From: Cloeon dipterum
Taxonomy: Eukaryota; Arthropoda; Insecta; Ephemeroptera; Baetidae
Direction: 5' to 3'
Assembly (NCBI RefSeq): GCF_949628265.1
Contig: NC_088788.1
Coordinates: forward strand, 24,104,335-24,168,334
DNA: 64,000 nt
Below, piece after piece: positions 1 to 12,400 of this stretch; the first letter of the stretch is position 1, and every line of letters begins with the position of its first letter. The translations under genes were made by a program, and so were the position numbers. The notes below the pieces were generated by a model. It saw only the letters and a list, made by a program, of their open reading frames with translations. It was not told the DNA's origin and made no database searches.

Positions 1-155
1 TGTTTTACTTGACACGTGCCAAAAACGTGCTCTAACCTGTGATTTTCGCTTGTCTTTATTTACCATTGAAAATGTGATTTTATTAAAAATAAGCTCATCG
101 CAATGCTCATTGTTTACAGACTGTTTAATGTTCACACATTTTTCTTAATTGTTAG

Positions 156-1187
156 GTTTCAATAGTGGCAGCCACATCGTGCCGCTACATTTATTGGATG
201 CGCACCGCTCTCGAATATTTGTTCGTTAAGGAGCCGTACTTGGCCACCGTGCTGCAGACGCTGATTGCGCGTGACATCACAACCAAGCTGTACACCATGA
301 ACACGAAGGTAATTTTTCAACTCGTTTTCACACAAATCGAGGGTGAAAGGAAATGAATATCGTGCTGGCCGACCATTCCAAATAATTGAGTGTCAGGATT
401 GGCATATTTTTTACTTGAACACGTTTGCTGGGTGACAAAATAGGGGGAATAAGTTTATGTTCTTTGGATAAGACGCGGCCTGAGATAGCCTCAAATTACG
501 AATTTCGCCAGAAAAGTATTGACTGATTGAATGCTTGCGATTGTGCATGCAGCTCATGACTGCTAGGGGTTCGCACTTGGACATCAGGCTTCCAAGCATC
601 AGCTCCGCAGCTTTTGGATCCATGGCAGCTGGCGATTACAAAGACCCACCACGAAGCATCAAGCACAACATCTTTGCGGAAACTCGTAAGAAATGTCGTT
701 CTGTAAAATTCAAAATTTTAAAATTAGGTGGTGGTTACTGATATTTCTTCTTAGATAACAAAAATAAAAAACGATTAACGCCACCAAGAAACTTTTTTTA
801 TCTTTTGAGAAGACGAAAAGTGAAGATCTAATTATATGGCGTTCTTTAAATTAGAAAACAGAAGATATCATCAAGTAAAATCAAATAAAAATTTTGGAAA
901 CGCACCCCAACATCACCCTGCCTCGAAAAAGTGCACAGATATTTTATTTTTTTTTAAAAAAAGGCAGGGCATTGTAAGAAAAATGGTGTCCTCCATTGAC
1001 TGTAGCGTTTGCTGGCAACATCCCGATCCAGAAGGACACAACCGGTCTGCTGCTGCCGAACGGCAGGTTGCAGATGGAGCCGTTGCGCGAGCTACCCTCA
1101 ACAGATGATTTGGCGTCGGGCGTGCAGAGCTGGCTGGACACCAACTCCAAGTACCACGGCCACCACACGCCTGACCACAACTTCTAG
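156..1187 (+). CDS. Popdc: Popeye-domain protein, 3' end of gene (partial, upstream copy)
   Basis: Three terminal coding exons are visible: 156-308, 553-685 and 1006-1187, with a TAG stop at 1185-1187. The gene starts outside the window. Exon 156-308 encodes the end of the Popeye domain, including KEPYLATVLQTLIARDITTK and LYTMN, which matches the family's closing block (vertebrate LIGKDITNKLY). The remaining ~103 residues are a divergent tail rich in S, P and T, ending HTPDHNF. Phases agree exactly: phase 0 after 308, phase 1 after 685, where C joins CG to make Pro. Known of the family: Popeye proteins are three-pass plasma-membrane proteins with a cytosolic cAMP-binding domain that act in muscle and at cell contacts. 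The upstream half of the domain, including DSPE, lies outside the window, so cAMP binding cannot be judged. A second Popeye gene follows in the same orientation. Confidence 0.87.
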
Positions 1188-3037
1188 CTTTCGCTTATAT
1201 GCAACCGGCGTGACGCTCGTGCCCGCCACATTGCATACGCTCGCTAATCAAGTCTCGACGGGCAGAATTAATTGGCGCAGATAAGGATGGATGGCTTCAT
1301 GTGGGAAACTGTTGGTAATTGCTCACTGCTCGGATTAAAACAAAGTTAGACATAATTGCGAAGTTTTATTTTTCAACTATTCCCGTAATCTAAATCAAAT
1401 CCCTGGGGGTGCGATGATATCATTTTTTTATCTAATTTATATCTCGTCAAAGGTAAAATATTTTGAATACAAATTTATTGCTGGATTTCAACTTTCAGGG
1501 AGCCCTGTCTACCTGCATCCTTACATCAATCCCGGTTCAAAATTGTTACAGTAATGCACTTGAGGGGGGGGGGGGTAATTAATAATTTTAATATCTTAGT
1601 GTTAAGCTATAATCATATTTAACCTGTATCCCATAGAGTTGCGGTGCATATAATAATTACCATACAATTGAAAGTGAAGCTGTTGGGCTAAATAAAAGTC
1701 TATTATTTAAAATCTAATTTGCATTTGGCTTCATTTACATTCATAGGCAACCATAAATAACACGCAGACCGTTGGCATCAGCATTTAATTCTTTTCACGG
1801 CGATGCAATCTCGGCGTGCGTTTTTATTTTCGACCCTTCCTGCCGCGAACGATCTCGCGCATTGCTCGCATTAGCATATGATATAAAATGCGTGTGTGAG
1901 TGTGCAAGCTACCCCGTGCGAGCGTACACTGCACAGCGGCCGAACGTCGGCACGGCGCGTGTTTTCTGGCCTTGCAGCGCCCGCTCAATTCCGCTATGGC
2001 AACAATCTCTCTTGTATTCGCCCAGCCGTTTTTCCAGCTGCTATCGACCTTCACCTTCACGTGATTACGGGGCGGCGCACACTTTTCTTGCTCCGATTTA
2101 ATTGCCCAACAAACATACACACACGTTTCCCCAACTGCTGCTCTGTTATCGCTGGTGACGCACAATATGGCCCACTTTTCCAAGCAAGAACAGTTCCTTT
2201 TTGGATAGAAGCTTTATTTTCTAGAATAATAATCAACCAGTTTAACAGGCAAAATCTACATCAGGTCTAATCTGATTAAATATTTGATCAAAATAAATTG
2301 AAATGCGTATGGTAATAAATTTTTGGTCATCTCACAATGGACAGATTGATAAACCAATAAAAAAATGAACATTTTTTTCTCCTCTTGATTGTGTCTAGTT
2401 AAATAAAAACGTGATATTACTAACAACTATAGTTTAACAGATAAACTAATATGAACAAATGAATTGCAAATATTATATCCTTATATAAGTATCGACAAAA
2501 ATAATGTCAAAGGGAAATAAAAAATAGTTTTAGCTCTACAAATGGATATCTCTTATAAAATTGAAATTAATGGCAACAAACCCCACTTTCCCATAACGTT
2601 TGTTTCGCCATTTTTTATATGGCAAACATGAAAACATGTGATCGATTGTTGATTAGAGATGATGATCGTTTGGTAGGTATAACTGTAAATAAAAAACAAA
2701 CCTTTGATAAATCCCATCTAGGAATTCATTCTTGAAAAGAACTGTAAATGTATGTATGTGTACTTATGCTAAGTTCTAAAACCAAGAAAAATATAGATAC
2801 TTATTAAATTCAATAAAAATGCTCAATGGAACAAAAATAATTGTTTTTCATTTTTCTGGCAGTGACTCATGTTTCAATAATTAAAAAAAGATAAACAGGA
2901 AAATCTGAACGATATTATCGCCTAGATACAAGTAGTGATGATTTAATGAATAGTGGGGGTTGATCCTAAACAATTAATACTAGCAACAATGACAGTGGGA
3001 GAGTAGGGTAGGGGGTAGTGATTAGCAAGAAATCGTT
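1188..3037. other. Intergenic region between the two Popeye genes
   Basis: This is the 3' flank of the first Popeye gene followed by AT-rich DNA. A run of eleven or so G lies at about 1565-1576. A possible AATAAA poly(A) signal lies near 1690. ORFs on both strands at 1770-2270 overlap each other and show no family motif, so I do not call them. Nothing else is supported. Confidence 0.5.
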
Positions 3038-3580
3038 TTGCCGATTGAGGTGCGATTAAAAGCGGAATGGGTGCGAGAAAGGGGTGGCGGGCGAGCGAGC
3101 AGCGCTGAGTGGTGGCGTTGGGCTCGGCGGCCGAGTGGAGTGGAGCAGGGCAAGGGCAGCAGACAGAGCAGAGCAGAGCGCGAGAGGAGCGCAAAGCGAG
3201 AGCTGGCGAGGCAGGCAAGCAGCACAGAACATTGCCGGCATATTGATTCCGAAGCGGTGTGTGCGAGAGTGCGAGCGGCATGCAGTAAACGGCGGTCCCG
3301 CCGGTCGGCCGACCCACCAGCCCGTGCAGCTCGGCCGCCGATCACGCAGCGGCCAGACGGCCGACGGCCCCCGCAGAGGCCCTGCTGCCCGCCCGCGCTG
3401 CCCCCGCGCCCGTGCCGCGGCTGGCCGGGGCCTACCGCCAGTGCGGCCTGCGTACCTGCAGCGGCAACAAGTTCGCTTGCTTCTGCCAGTCCAGTGAGTT
3501 TCTGTGCGCCAGTGCTTTTTGCCCCCTGCAGCCGACCGTCGAGAGCCAGCCGCTGCTGACAAACATCCGCAAACAACGTG
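3038..3580 (+). promoter_or_regulatory. GC-rich, CpG-rich promoter and probable 5' exon of the downstream Popeye gene
   Basis: This block is strikingly GC-rich and CpG-dense against an AT-rich background, and it ends in a near-perfect splice donor (GTG|GTGAGT, donor at 3581). A second possible donor (CCA|GTGAGT) lies at about 3492. It is open in several frames on both strands, which is expected of GC-rich DNA with few stops. The simplest reading is an untranslated first exon joined to the coding exon at 25785, whose ATG follows only six bases after its acceptor. That join, and hence the 22-kb intron, is inferred. A short reading frame with several Cys residues (3412-3580) might be coding, but no start or homology supports this. 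Confidence 0.45.
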
Positions 3581-4932
3581 GTGAGTGCACACCCTTCATT
3601 CCGGCTGCCCCGTTTTTCGTCTGCCCACTCGAGTAGCATCAGCAGCAGCAGCAGCCGCCGCCGCCGCGTTTTTGCTCGTTTGTTCGTTCGCCGCGCGCGA
3701 GCTCCTAATTTTCGAGACGCCTCGCCTGCTGCCTGCCTTTTCCCGGTCTTTGCAATCGTATCTTACCTTAAACACACTTTTTAGTGTTGTCCACACTCTC
3801 ACGGCAGCTTTTTCTTGAGATTTTGTTTAACGAATTGGTCTACCTACTTTTTTTCTGGGACGGAACAATCATCTGCATGACAGCAATTCTTCAGCTCTCA
3901 CCCCCCAAGGCGGCTCATTTCAGTGCATTCATCTGAAGCATGCATTGGGCCTCTCCTCCTTTATGTGGTCTGTGCAAAATAGGGCATCCATAACTTACCT
4001 ACTCAGGGAATTAAGATTCAGCCTAAGTGACATTGTATGGAATATAAATCAGATCTATCTGAATATGATATATTCAAATAGGCATCAAAATGAGATTGAG
4101 CTATTATCATTTAGCCAGGACTGACTTTTAGTACGTGTCCAGCCATAAAATTTCCAGAATAATAAGGCATGTTATTGATTTAAATCTTTAAAATAATAAT
4201 TTAAGAATTTTGGCTGTTTTTTATGTTCTGGGAGAAAACTGTTGGTTTTTGGATCAAAAATTGTGTTTACTGAGGAAAAGCATGACAACGCAACTCCAAA
4301 ACTGTCTCATTTTTATCACTTCAATTTTTTGCGGAAGTAGGAAAGTCGGTATTAATCTTATTTATAAGCCCTGCTTAAATTCCTGTGTGGCGCCTTCTCG
4401 CCACTACTGTCCTAATAACTACTTTGCATTTAACCTGTATCGCCAGGTGGAAATACAAAGGTGTGCGACAAGCAGTGCACCCTTACTGCACCTTATCCCC
4501 CACTGCACAATCGGACTCGCACCAAAGCAGTCGCAACGCAATAATTTCTCTCTCCGGCTGGGATGAGATTTGGTGCGAGGAAATTCCATAAAAACGATTT
4601 CCTATTAGACCCGAACTACGGGGTAAGTGTCATAATTGTTTGTATTTGAATGTGATGTTTTTATCGTTATGATCATTTAATGTATTTGTGATTTTTGATT
4701 ATCGATGTAATTTCACAGTCTCGGTCCTGATCCTGATCTTGATCTTAATTACTAAACCACGAGACATGAATAAAAGACGAATTACTACAATGAGAAAGAC
4801 GCATATCTGTCACCGCTTCCACGTACCCACACCTGGAAGTTAAATTGCAGCTTACCAAGAGAACGTGACTTTTGAAACAATTCTTTACTTAAATAAACCA
4901 AATAAATCATCATGAAGGGCAAGAAATTATTT

Positions 4933-5183
4933 CAATTTACCAATTGCGAGAGCTCTTAGTGTGTAAAACTGCTAATAGATGGCGCCAGCGGTTACTTTCG
5001 AATTTAAGGTACTTCCGCTGCGATTTCACACTCAACCCTGCGGCTGTGCATTCTTAACCTGAAATGCACAGTTGGAGGATAGAATGTGAAATCGCAGCCG
5101 AAGTGCCTTAAAATCAAAAGTAACCGCTGGTGCGATCTATTGGCGGCTTCGAACACTAAGGGCTTTCGCAATTGGTGAATTTG
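4933..5183. mobile_element. Foldback / MITE-like element with long inverted arms
   Basis: The two halves are imperfect inverted copies. CACCAATTGCGAAAGC-type sequence at the outer ends, then CTTAGTG, ATAGAT, CCAGCGGTTACTTT and CTGCGATTTCACA occur in order on the left and as their reverse complements on the right, around a centre near 5045-5065. The arms are roughly 110 bases each. No ORF is present. The structure fits a non-autonomous DNA transposon that could form a long hairpin. Target-site duplication was not convincingly identified. Confidence 0.75.
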
Positions 5184-8100
5184 AGGAATAAAACTTGTTA
5201 CTTAAGCGGAAATATATAAAGCCTTTGAAGAAGGTAAGTTGTTGCAGAGATTTTACTTTCAAAATTAAGTTTATGACAGGGCAATAATTCTACCCCAAAT
5301 CAGCACACATCCATAAATTAATGAAACAATTATTTAAGAAACAACATTTGGTTCATTAGTAGCTTGAGATAATTTATTTTAAATTTTGAACATAATTTGG
5401 CGGTCGAGTCTATGAATCATTTTTTGAATTTTTAGAAACAAAATTAGTTTTTAATACAGTTAAAGAGCAGAGAAATAAATACACAATATGAGAGTTTTAG
5501 TATTACAAAATCGATGGTTTGATTCCGATTCCTAACACGGATGAAACTAATTATTGTTAATTTGCATGAACTCACACTTTTGATCACAATTTAACGAGAC
5601 CAACAACTTTTGAAACAATATCCTTTCCCGCGCGCCAATGGAAGCGAAAGAAAACGAGAGATTTTGCGCTTCGTGCGCTTAATTAGGTTGGAGCAGCGAA
5701 AACGTGCAATTGCCAGCTGCCTTTGGAAGGAACCCTGTGGTCGTTTGCAGCAGAAATTTCGCGGTGCAAATAAGCATGAAAGAACAAACCAGCAGAGCTC
5801 TTTTCGGATTAGCTGCATAGCTATGGGACCAACAGAGGATAATGAGGACGAGAAATGCATCAATTTTTGCGTAATATCTTCCACCTCGGCGGCAGCGGAG
5901 GAGCAGGGAAAAGCGAGGGGCGGAAAAGAGAAAGAGCATTCCCTTGTCAGCGTTTCCTCCTGAAAGTGTAATCGTCCACTTATTGAATTAAATAAACATC
6001 TTGCCAGCGGGCAAGTGTGCGGAGCGGGGCGTGTTCCTTTTCCTCTATAACTGCGCGCGAGCAAATTCACAACAATGCACTTAATGGCCGGAAAAAATGC
6101 GCACGTCGCTTCCACTCGGCCAACAATGAGTTTTATTGTCCGGAAACGAACGGAAGTGCGCTGCAATCAGGTCCTGATTTTTCATTCCACCCACTTGACG
6201 ATACACATTCATGCATAAACTACTTTGCACGCGTCTTTAATCCTCTCGCCAGCACCCCCATAAATTATTCAGCGAACATTCGTTAGGGTAAAGCCGGGCC
6301 CAGAAATTTTGACGCTGCTGCTGTTTGGTGTGCTCTTGTTTTGCGACTTCTGGGGATTAGGTTGGCGAGTGTTTTCGCGTTATTGAGACTGCGAGGATAT
6401 GGGAGCTGGCTGCTGGCTGGCTTTTTGCGCCTCTGACGCGCGACTCTCCGGGCGCAAAATATTCGCCGCCTCCGGCCAAGCTGGGCTCTGTCCCGCACTC
6501 TGTGGTGCCGAGTGAAATTAAATTGAATAATGGACTCGCAGGAATTGAGCACGAGGGAAATCCTGACGTGGAGCTTGTTGCAAGCCGCTCAAATTTATTC
6601 TTTCCTTGTAAACCCTGTTGGTTAATTTAATTACCTCTTTCAGTCACACTTTATCACAATTTAACCTCTCACCGCAGTCCAAATTAAGCTTGGCAGACAC
6701 GCATATATTTCCACTTTTATGCTTTGAAACTACAAAAGAATAGATTATTAGATTAGAATACTTACTTATTAGACACCTCTACAGCGTATAACACAAGAAT
6801 TATGCCATATTACAAAATTGATAGAGTTGGGAAACATTTTTTATATTTAGCAGCTTGTAATATTACTATTTTTACAATGATGCATAGCAATACATTCTTC
6901 ATCACAAATTTGGCATTTACAATTGACAAAAATATCTAGATGGATACGTTTGTCTTTAAATAGATGTTTCACATAAAGGAAATAATAACCGTGGTAGGAG
7001 TGTCAAGTAAAAACATACCGATCTTTACAATGAGGTAGCAACCGATTCTTATTTAACATTGCTGGTGTGCTATAAAAATTGGGATAGATTATCGATTTCC
7101 AGAAATATTTTTCACGACCGATTTGGACAGTTAAAGTCGGAGCTTTTATGTCTGGTTTTATGAACCAGTGTTACGCTGGCTTTATATGGTAACTTCTGTT
7201 TGATGGCATATTCCTTCAAGATCGAGATGAGCTCTTTCGGCAACAGAGTCAGCGGCAGCCGCAGAACTCAGACCTTCAAAACAGCTCTAAATTTCTCCAT
7301 TTTGAAGTTTGCCACGATGCTTCTATGCACGATGCTACTATGTTGATACAGAGAAGCTTTTTGATTAGATCCAATATGAGGAAATGTTTCTGCTTACGCT
7401 CGCCTGTAATACATATTGATATTGCTAACCCTAAAAATCCATCGAGTTATTTTGAGCTCCAAAATGCAGAAGTAACTGACACTTTCGTATAAATTGTAGC
7501 TCCTTCTCTGCGGTCTGAACATAGAAATTGATTAAGTCTTTACTTTTAATTTGTTTAGAGACCAATAGCGTTATTCAGTGTAAAATTGAATTAGTTTCAA
7601 AGTTCGACTCTTGGCAGAATTCCAGGCGAGGAAATACCCATTCCAGTGCCATTGATTGCTAAACGTCGTGGCCGAAGTCATTAGTGCAGATTTGTGTTTA
7701 CTCGCGTGTTTGTGGTTGAAAATATCAGAGCAAACAGCCTCCAGCTCATTTGTGCATGGTATTCATATCAGCGGAGCACACACATGCTGCAGTCTTACAC
7801 TGACAGACACTCTCTTCGTAATCAAAAGCGACTTATACACAGACATGTTAGTTGCTTCCATTCAGCCTCTCGCTAACTAACTTTGCACTCTGCTGGCTCG
7901 TGTGCACGCTCGCATAAAATACGCGAGCAACATTCGTCTTGCCCATTAATTTATGCAAACACTATTTTCGAGTGTAATTATAAGCTAGCGAAATAGCGAA
8001 ACACGAGAAGGGCATATGGCACCGCAGTCCAAGGCTGTGGAAATCGTGCTTTTCGAGTTTTCTTCTGTGCTGCTGGACTATTTCAAACTTTGTTTTAATG

Positions 8101-8588
8101 CATTCTAGTGAGCTTGTCATAACTTAAATTTAACTTTTTAACAGTGATTGAGCAAAAGTTGTTATTATGTAAACAGTTTGTTTTCTTTTTAAAGTTACTG
8201 CCCGCACATTTCCCGTTAGTGTGTTAAGCGTACTTGTGGCAGAGTCATTTTTTGTGATTTGTGATGTTTTCCCCTCCACAGGGCAGCGCACCCTTTCGAG
8301 GGTGTTTCTGTTCTTTCGCGGGTTGTCCGCTAACGAAGAGCCAAAGTCTCCATTGCCCTATGTAACTTTTGCTACGTCGATTTGTAGAAATGTTTATACT
8401 GGACTTTAATTGTGAATGATTTGAATTTGTGACCTTGCACTATTTATATTTGTGTTAACTTTAATTTGTGAACTTTTGTTTCTTGTAACTATCATTGTAT
8501 GTTGAATGGAGAATAAATAAATAAGTTTGGTTTGATGTGCTTGATGCAAAAGAAATTATTGCAGCTTTGTACTCTTAGATTCAGAGTG

Positions 8589-8615
8589 ATTTTATTGCGG
8601 ATCAGCAGAGCAACT
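8589..8615 (-). repeat. 27-bp sequence repeated exactly at 48123-48149
   Basis: The segment runs from ATTTTATTGCGG to GAGCAACT and is identical over 27 bases to 48123-48149. On the minus strand it reads GTTGCTCTGC...CCGCAATAAAAT, so it ends in a poly(A)-signal-like motif. That suggests the 3' tip of a retroelement, badly truncated in both places. The element itself is not identified. Confidence 0.5.
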
Positions 8616-9378
8616 CCTACTCTTACACAAACTCAACATTTTATCTAGTTTTCTATTTTTATTGTTCATAGCAAAATCGTGGCGGTACATTTTTCAAACA
8701 CAAATTTGAGATCAAACAATATTTTTCACTCTGTTTATTATATGGTCATAAAATCCCAGGGATTTTCTTAACTCTTTCTCTGAACTGTATAGTGAACCAA
8801 TTGGTTAATCGGCTATTCCTAACAATTTTTAAGGATTACAAAAAGCTTCTTTGACGATGGAGACTGGACAAAAGCGGAATTGAATCAAAATGAGAAATGC
8901 ACGATTTTAACTGTTTGACATTCTAATCGCTCCTATTACTCTCATAGTCTAGTATGGTTACCACGTTTAATTAGCTCACAGCATCTGTCTGATATATGAG
9001 AGGATAATACTGTGTGGACGTGTGTGTTTATTTCTCACGGTCGGCGAGACAAAAACCGCAGTGGATGAAGTTAATTTGCGGCGGGCAATTACAATTAGGG
9101 CCGTGTAATGACAAGCGGGCGAAGCGAGTGTGCTTGATGAGGCAATGAGAGCGAGGGGCTCCTGCTGGAGGCACGCCAGATATTTTGGAAATGCGCTAAT
9201 GAGCGGCTGCGAGGTGCGGAAAGAGGCACGCATAGGCGTAGTAGGCGCAGTATTTGCCACAATGCCACCCCGTCCCGTTGCCTACCCCTATCCGCCTTGA
9301 TAGAGTCATAACGCCGGATGGCTTCTTGCACGCTCGCGTTCTCGGTCTGGAGAGTTTCCAGGTACACACCTAGCCGAC

Positions 9379-9380
<2 letters not shown>

Positions 9381-9436
<56 letters not shown>
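9381..9436. repeat. (GA)n microsatellite
   Basis: An uninterrupted GA dinucleotide tract of about 28 units follows CGAC. It makes artefactual Arg-Glu and Ser-Leu repeats in overlapping frames. Confidence 0.95.
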
Positions 9437-9440
<4 letters not shown>

Positions 9441-12400
9441 CCACCCCTTTGCATCCCGCCCGCCACCCCAGAGCGAGGTGAATCGATAGAGAGGCGCTGT
9501 GTAGCATTCACCTAACTAAGGTGCCCAACCCACAGGCTCTCTTTGACATCCCAATCGGGCCAAGTTAGCCCAAAAAGAGCAAATTGCTGGCTTAAGCGTA
9601 CTGAGCGGAATTTTAAAAGAAGTGTTGAGCTCGTGTACTAGATCAAAATACCATTCCATCCTGGTCTAATAAGATGTATTAAATCTAAAGGACTATTATG
9701 TTTAATATAATTTCGTTAAAATATTATATTTTTTACATTTTACAGCAAGAAATGGCTTACAGTTTTATTCGATAAATTATATTTCAGCATGGATGCAATC
9801 CATCTAGCGATGAAAATTCTCCCTTCAAACTTATGCACTGCATTCAAACAAATCCTGCTTTGATGTAAGAGACAACAAGAGATTTTCAGATTGTTAATCC
9901 AAACTGACGTAAACCCGGCGGAAGATTTATCAGCGAAAACGGAAAATAAAATTTGTTGCATGGCACCCAAGCGGAAAGACCGCAGGAGCAGTGCGCTCTC
10001 TGCTCTCGCGGTTTTCCTTGGAGAGCAAACACAAAAGACGGCGCGTGGAGAAAGCGAGACACAAGAGGCGGCATTTTCATTACTAAATTTTTGAGCGGGC
10101 AAACATAAAATGCGTCTTGAGTCTTCCACTTGCTCTTTCACTCATTCACTCAGCCAGGTCGGCGTCGCCTTCGCTCGCGTTTAATATGCAAGTAACGCGG
10201 CGCAATGTGTGTGTTTGTTTTCTCCCTTAGCAAGCGGCGATTCATTTTTTATTAATTCCTCTCGGTACTCGACTGCATGCCGTTCGCTCTGTGTTAATAT
10301 TTTTGCGCTCTTTTTGCTTTGCGTCCCCGGCGCCTGTGCTACCCACTATACACTCGAGCATTTTTCACTTTCTTTTTATGCTGCTGCTCGTGGCGAGCAA
10401 AATGAGTATAGTCTTTATGGCCGGTCATTAAAAACGTCGTTCGAAATTATCCGAGCGCAGAGAAAGAGAGCGCCGCCGCCGCATTTTACGAATACGATAG
10501 CAGCGACGAATGCTCGGCGCTCTGCTTGCGAAATTGTTGACGCCAGTGCCGATTTAATCGCTTTATGATTCCCCTCTCCCGAGCGATGGCCGCCGTCCAA
10601 ATTAGGTTATTATATTAAGTATCGTTCCGTCTCCTTCATTACCATGGAGATTATTCAATACATAAGATGCAATCAGACATTCCGTTAGAGCGCTTCCGCT
10701 CATACATGCAAATGCTGGTTGTTTGGAAATCTCAGTTGTTGCATGCAGTGTGCGTAATTGATGGAGCACAGTGTATGAATTTATTCTTGGAAATTTATTC
10801 TAAACTGTTTTTTGACCGACAGAGAACACACAAAATTTTATTTGAATAAAATGTAATATTTCACGTTTTTGGTTTTACATTATTGCATGATCAGATGAAC
10901 GAAGAATGGAGACTAGTTTTGGGTTCCAGGATGGCCTTTGTGGATTGATACATTAAAAAGTTAATTGATTTTTAGCCCACCTTTTTCTGTTTGAAATTTA
11001 CCGCTTTAAATTACGTAAAATTTCCACGGTAAATAGCACCTATTTTGCGCCCGGATCATGAATTTTTTTAAAATGAAGCATCTTTAGATATTCAAACAAA
11101 CCGTTATAGTCCTTTGTTTTCACCTTTGTTTATCTATTTTTTCTGATTTCTTTTCTTTTGCCTTATATTTTGTCATCACCATATTTTTTGCCTTGTACTT
11201 TGCCCTACACACTCTCTCTTAACATATGTTGATGTCCAATCTCGAAGGCTTAAGACAAAATACTGTCAAATCCCCACATAAAAAAGAACAGAGCAATTTT
11301 CTGATGGAAATAGTTTCCACTTCCCGCAGCAGCATAATATCGCTTGATCTCCGCCGTTCCCCTATTTCCAAGCCCAAAGCCACTTCTGCACCCTTTGAAT
11401 TCGTGGCCTTTCCAAAAGCTAGGGCCATAATCAAAATTGGGGTGGCGGTATAAGGGCCGGGAAATTATCGCACACCAAATAAATTTCTCGGAAAATTAGG
11501 CGCTTTTAGTGCTCGCGGAATTCCACCCCATAAATCAGGCAGGCTCGGTTCTGCATGAAAAAGTCCAGCGGTGGAATGAAAGGACAGAGAATGAAGCCCT
11601 TTGCATTCTGCGTCCCTCGCGCAGGGCCGAATTAATAAAACCCTGCGACACACGCGAACGCTCATGTATGTATAATGGGTGCGAAAAGGGCGAACGACTA
11701 CTACTTTGACGCCTTTTGGCAGAGTGCTGTGCGGCATTATACGATATTTTTACAGCCCGGCCCCGTCATTGGGCGTAATTCCTACGGCGTGACCATTCCG
11801 CATACATACTTGTGCACTTCATGTGTGTGGTACATTACATTCGTCGCCCAGCGGGAGCGAAGTAATTGGACATGCGTGGAAACCCCCGCGGGGCTCTTCA
11901 AAGGGGTAATTTGGTGACCAAGAGGTGTGTTTGCCGCTAATTAGAAAGCAATCAGTGACTTGCGATATTAATGTTACTGTTTTTGAGGGTGAGCAACACC
12001 TTGCACCATGAATTGCCATTCTTATTTCAATAATTATAAAAAGAGCAACGCGAAGTTTTTCTGTTGGTCTTAACAAAAAATTGCAGAAATTTATATCCTT
12101 TGGAGCAGATCTGATTTAACAAAGAATTCGGATTAAGGTTTAGAATCAACTTAGATACAAACAAATTAATATATTTTATCTATAATAGATTATTATCATG
12201 TCATTTTCATGCCTTTAATTATTAAAACAGTTGGAGCCAAATTTTTCTAATTTAATTCCCTCTCCTATTAAACTGAAAAAATACATTTGATCATCTGAAT
12301 CAGCAGCGCTAATTTGATAACCCTGACCGACACACTGAAGACCGTAACAGGCGGTAGGATGGCAGAATGAAAGAAAAGACTGCAGCTTTAATGACTGCGA

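Noticed and set aside
3022-3639. 205-codon minus-strand frame and several + frames in the GC-rich block
   Set aside because: GC-rich, CpG-rich DNA has few stop codons in any frame. The translated products are Arg/Ala/Pro-rich and not family-like.
5591-6166. 191-codon open frame on the minus strand
   Set aside because: It has no ATG at its start, overlaps other open frames on the opposite strand, and shows no domain, splice partner or coherent hydrophobic pattern.
9095-9515. Open frames encoding Ser-Leu or Arg-Glu repeats
   Set aside because: They are products of the GA microsatellite read in both directions.
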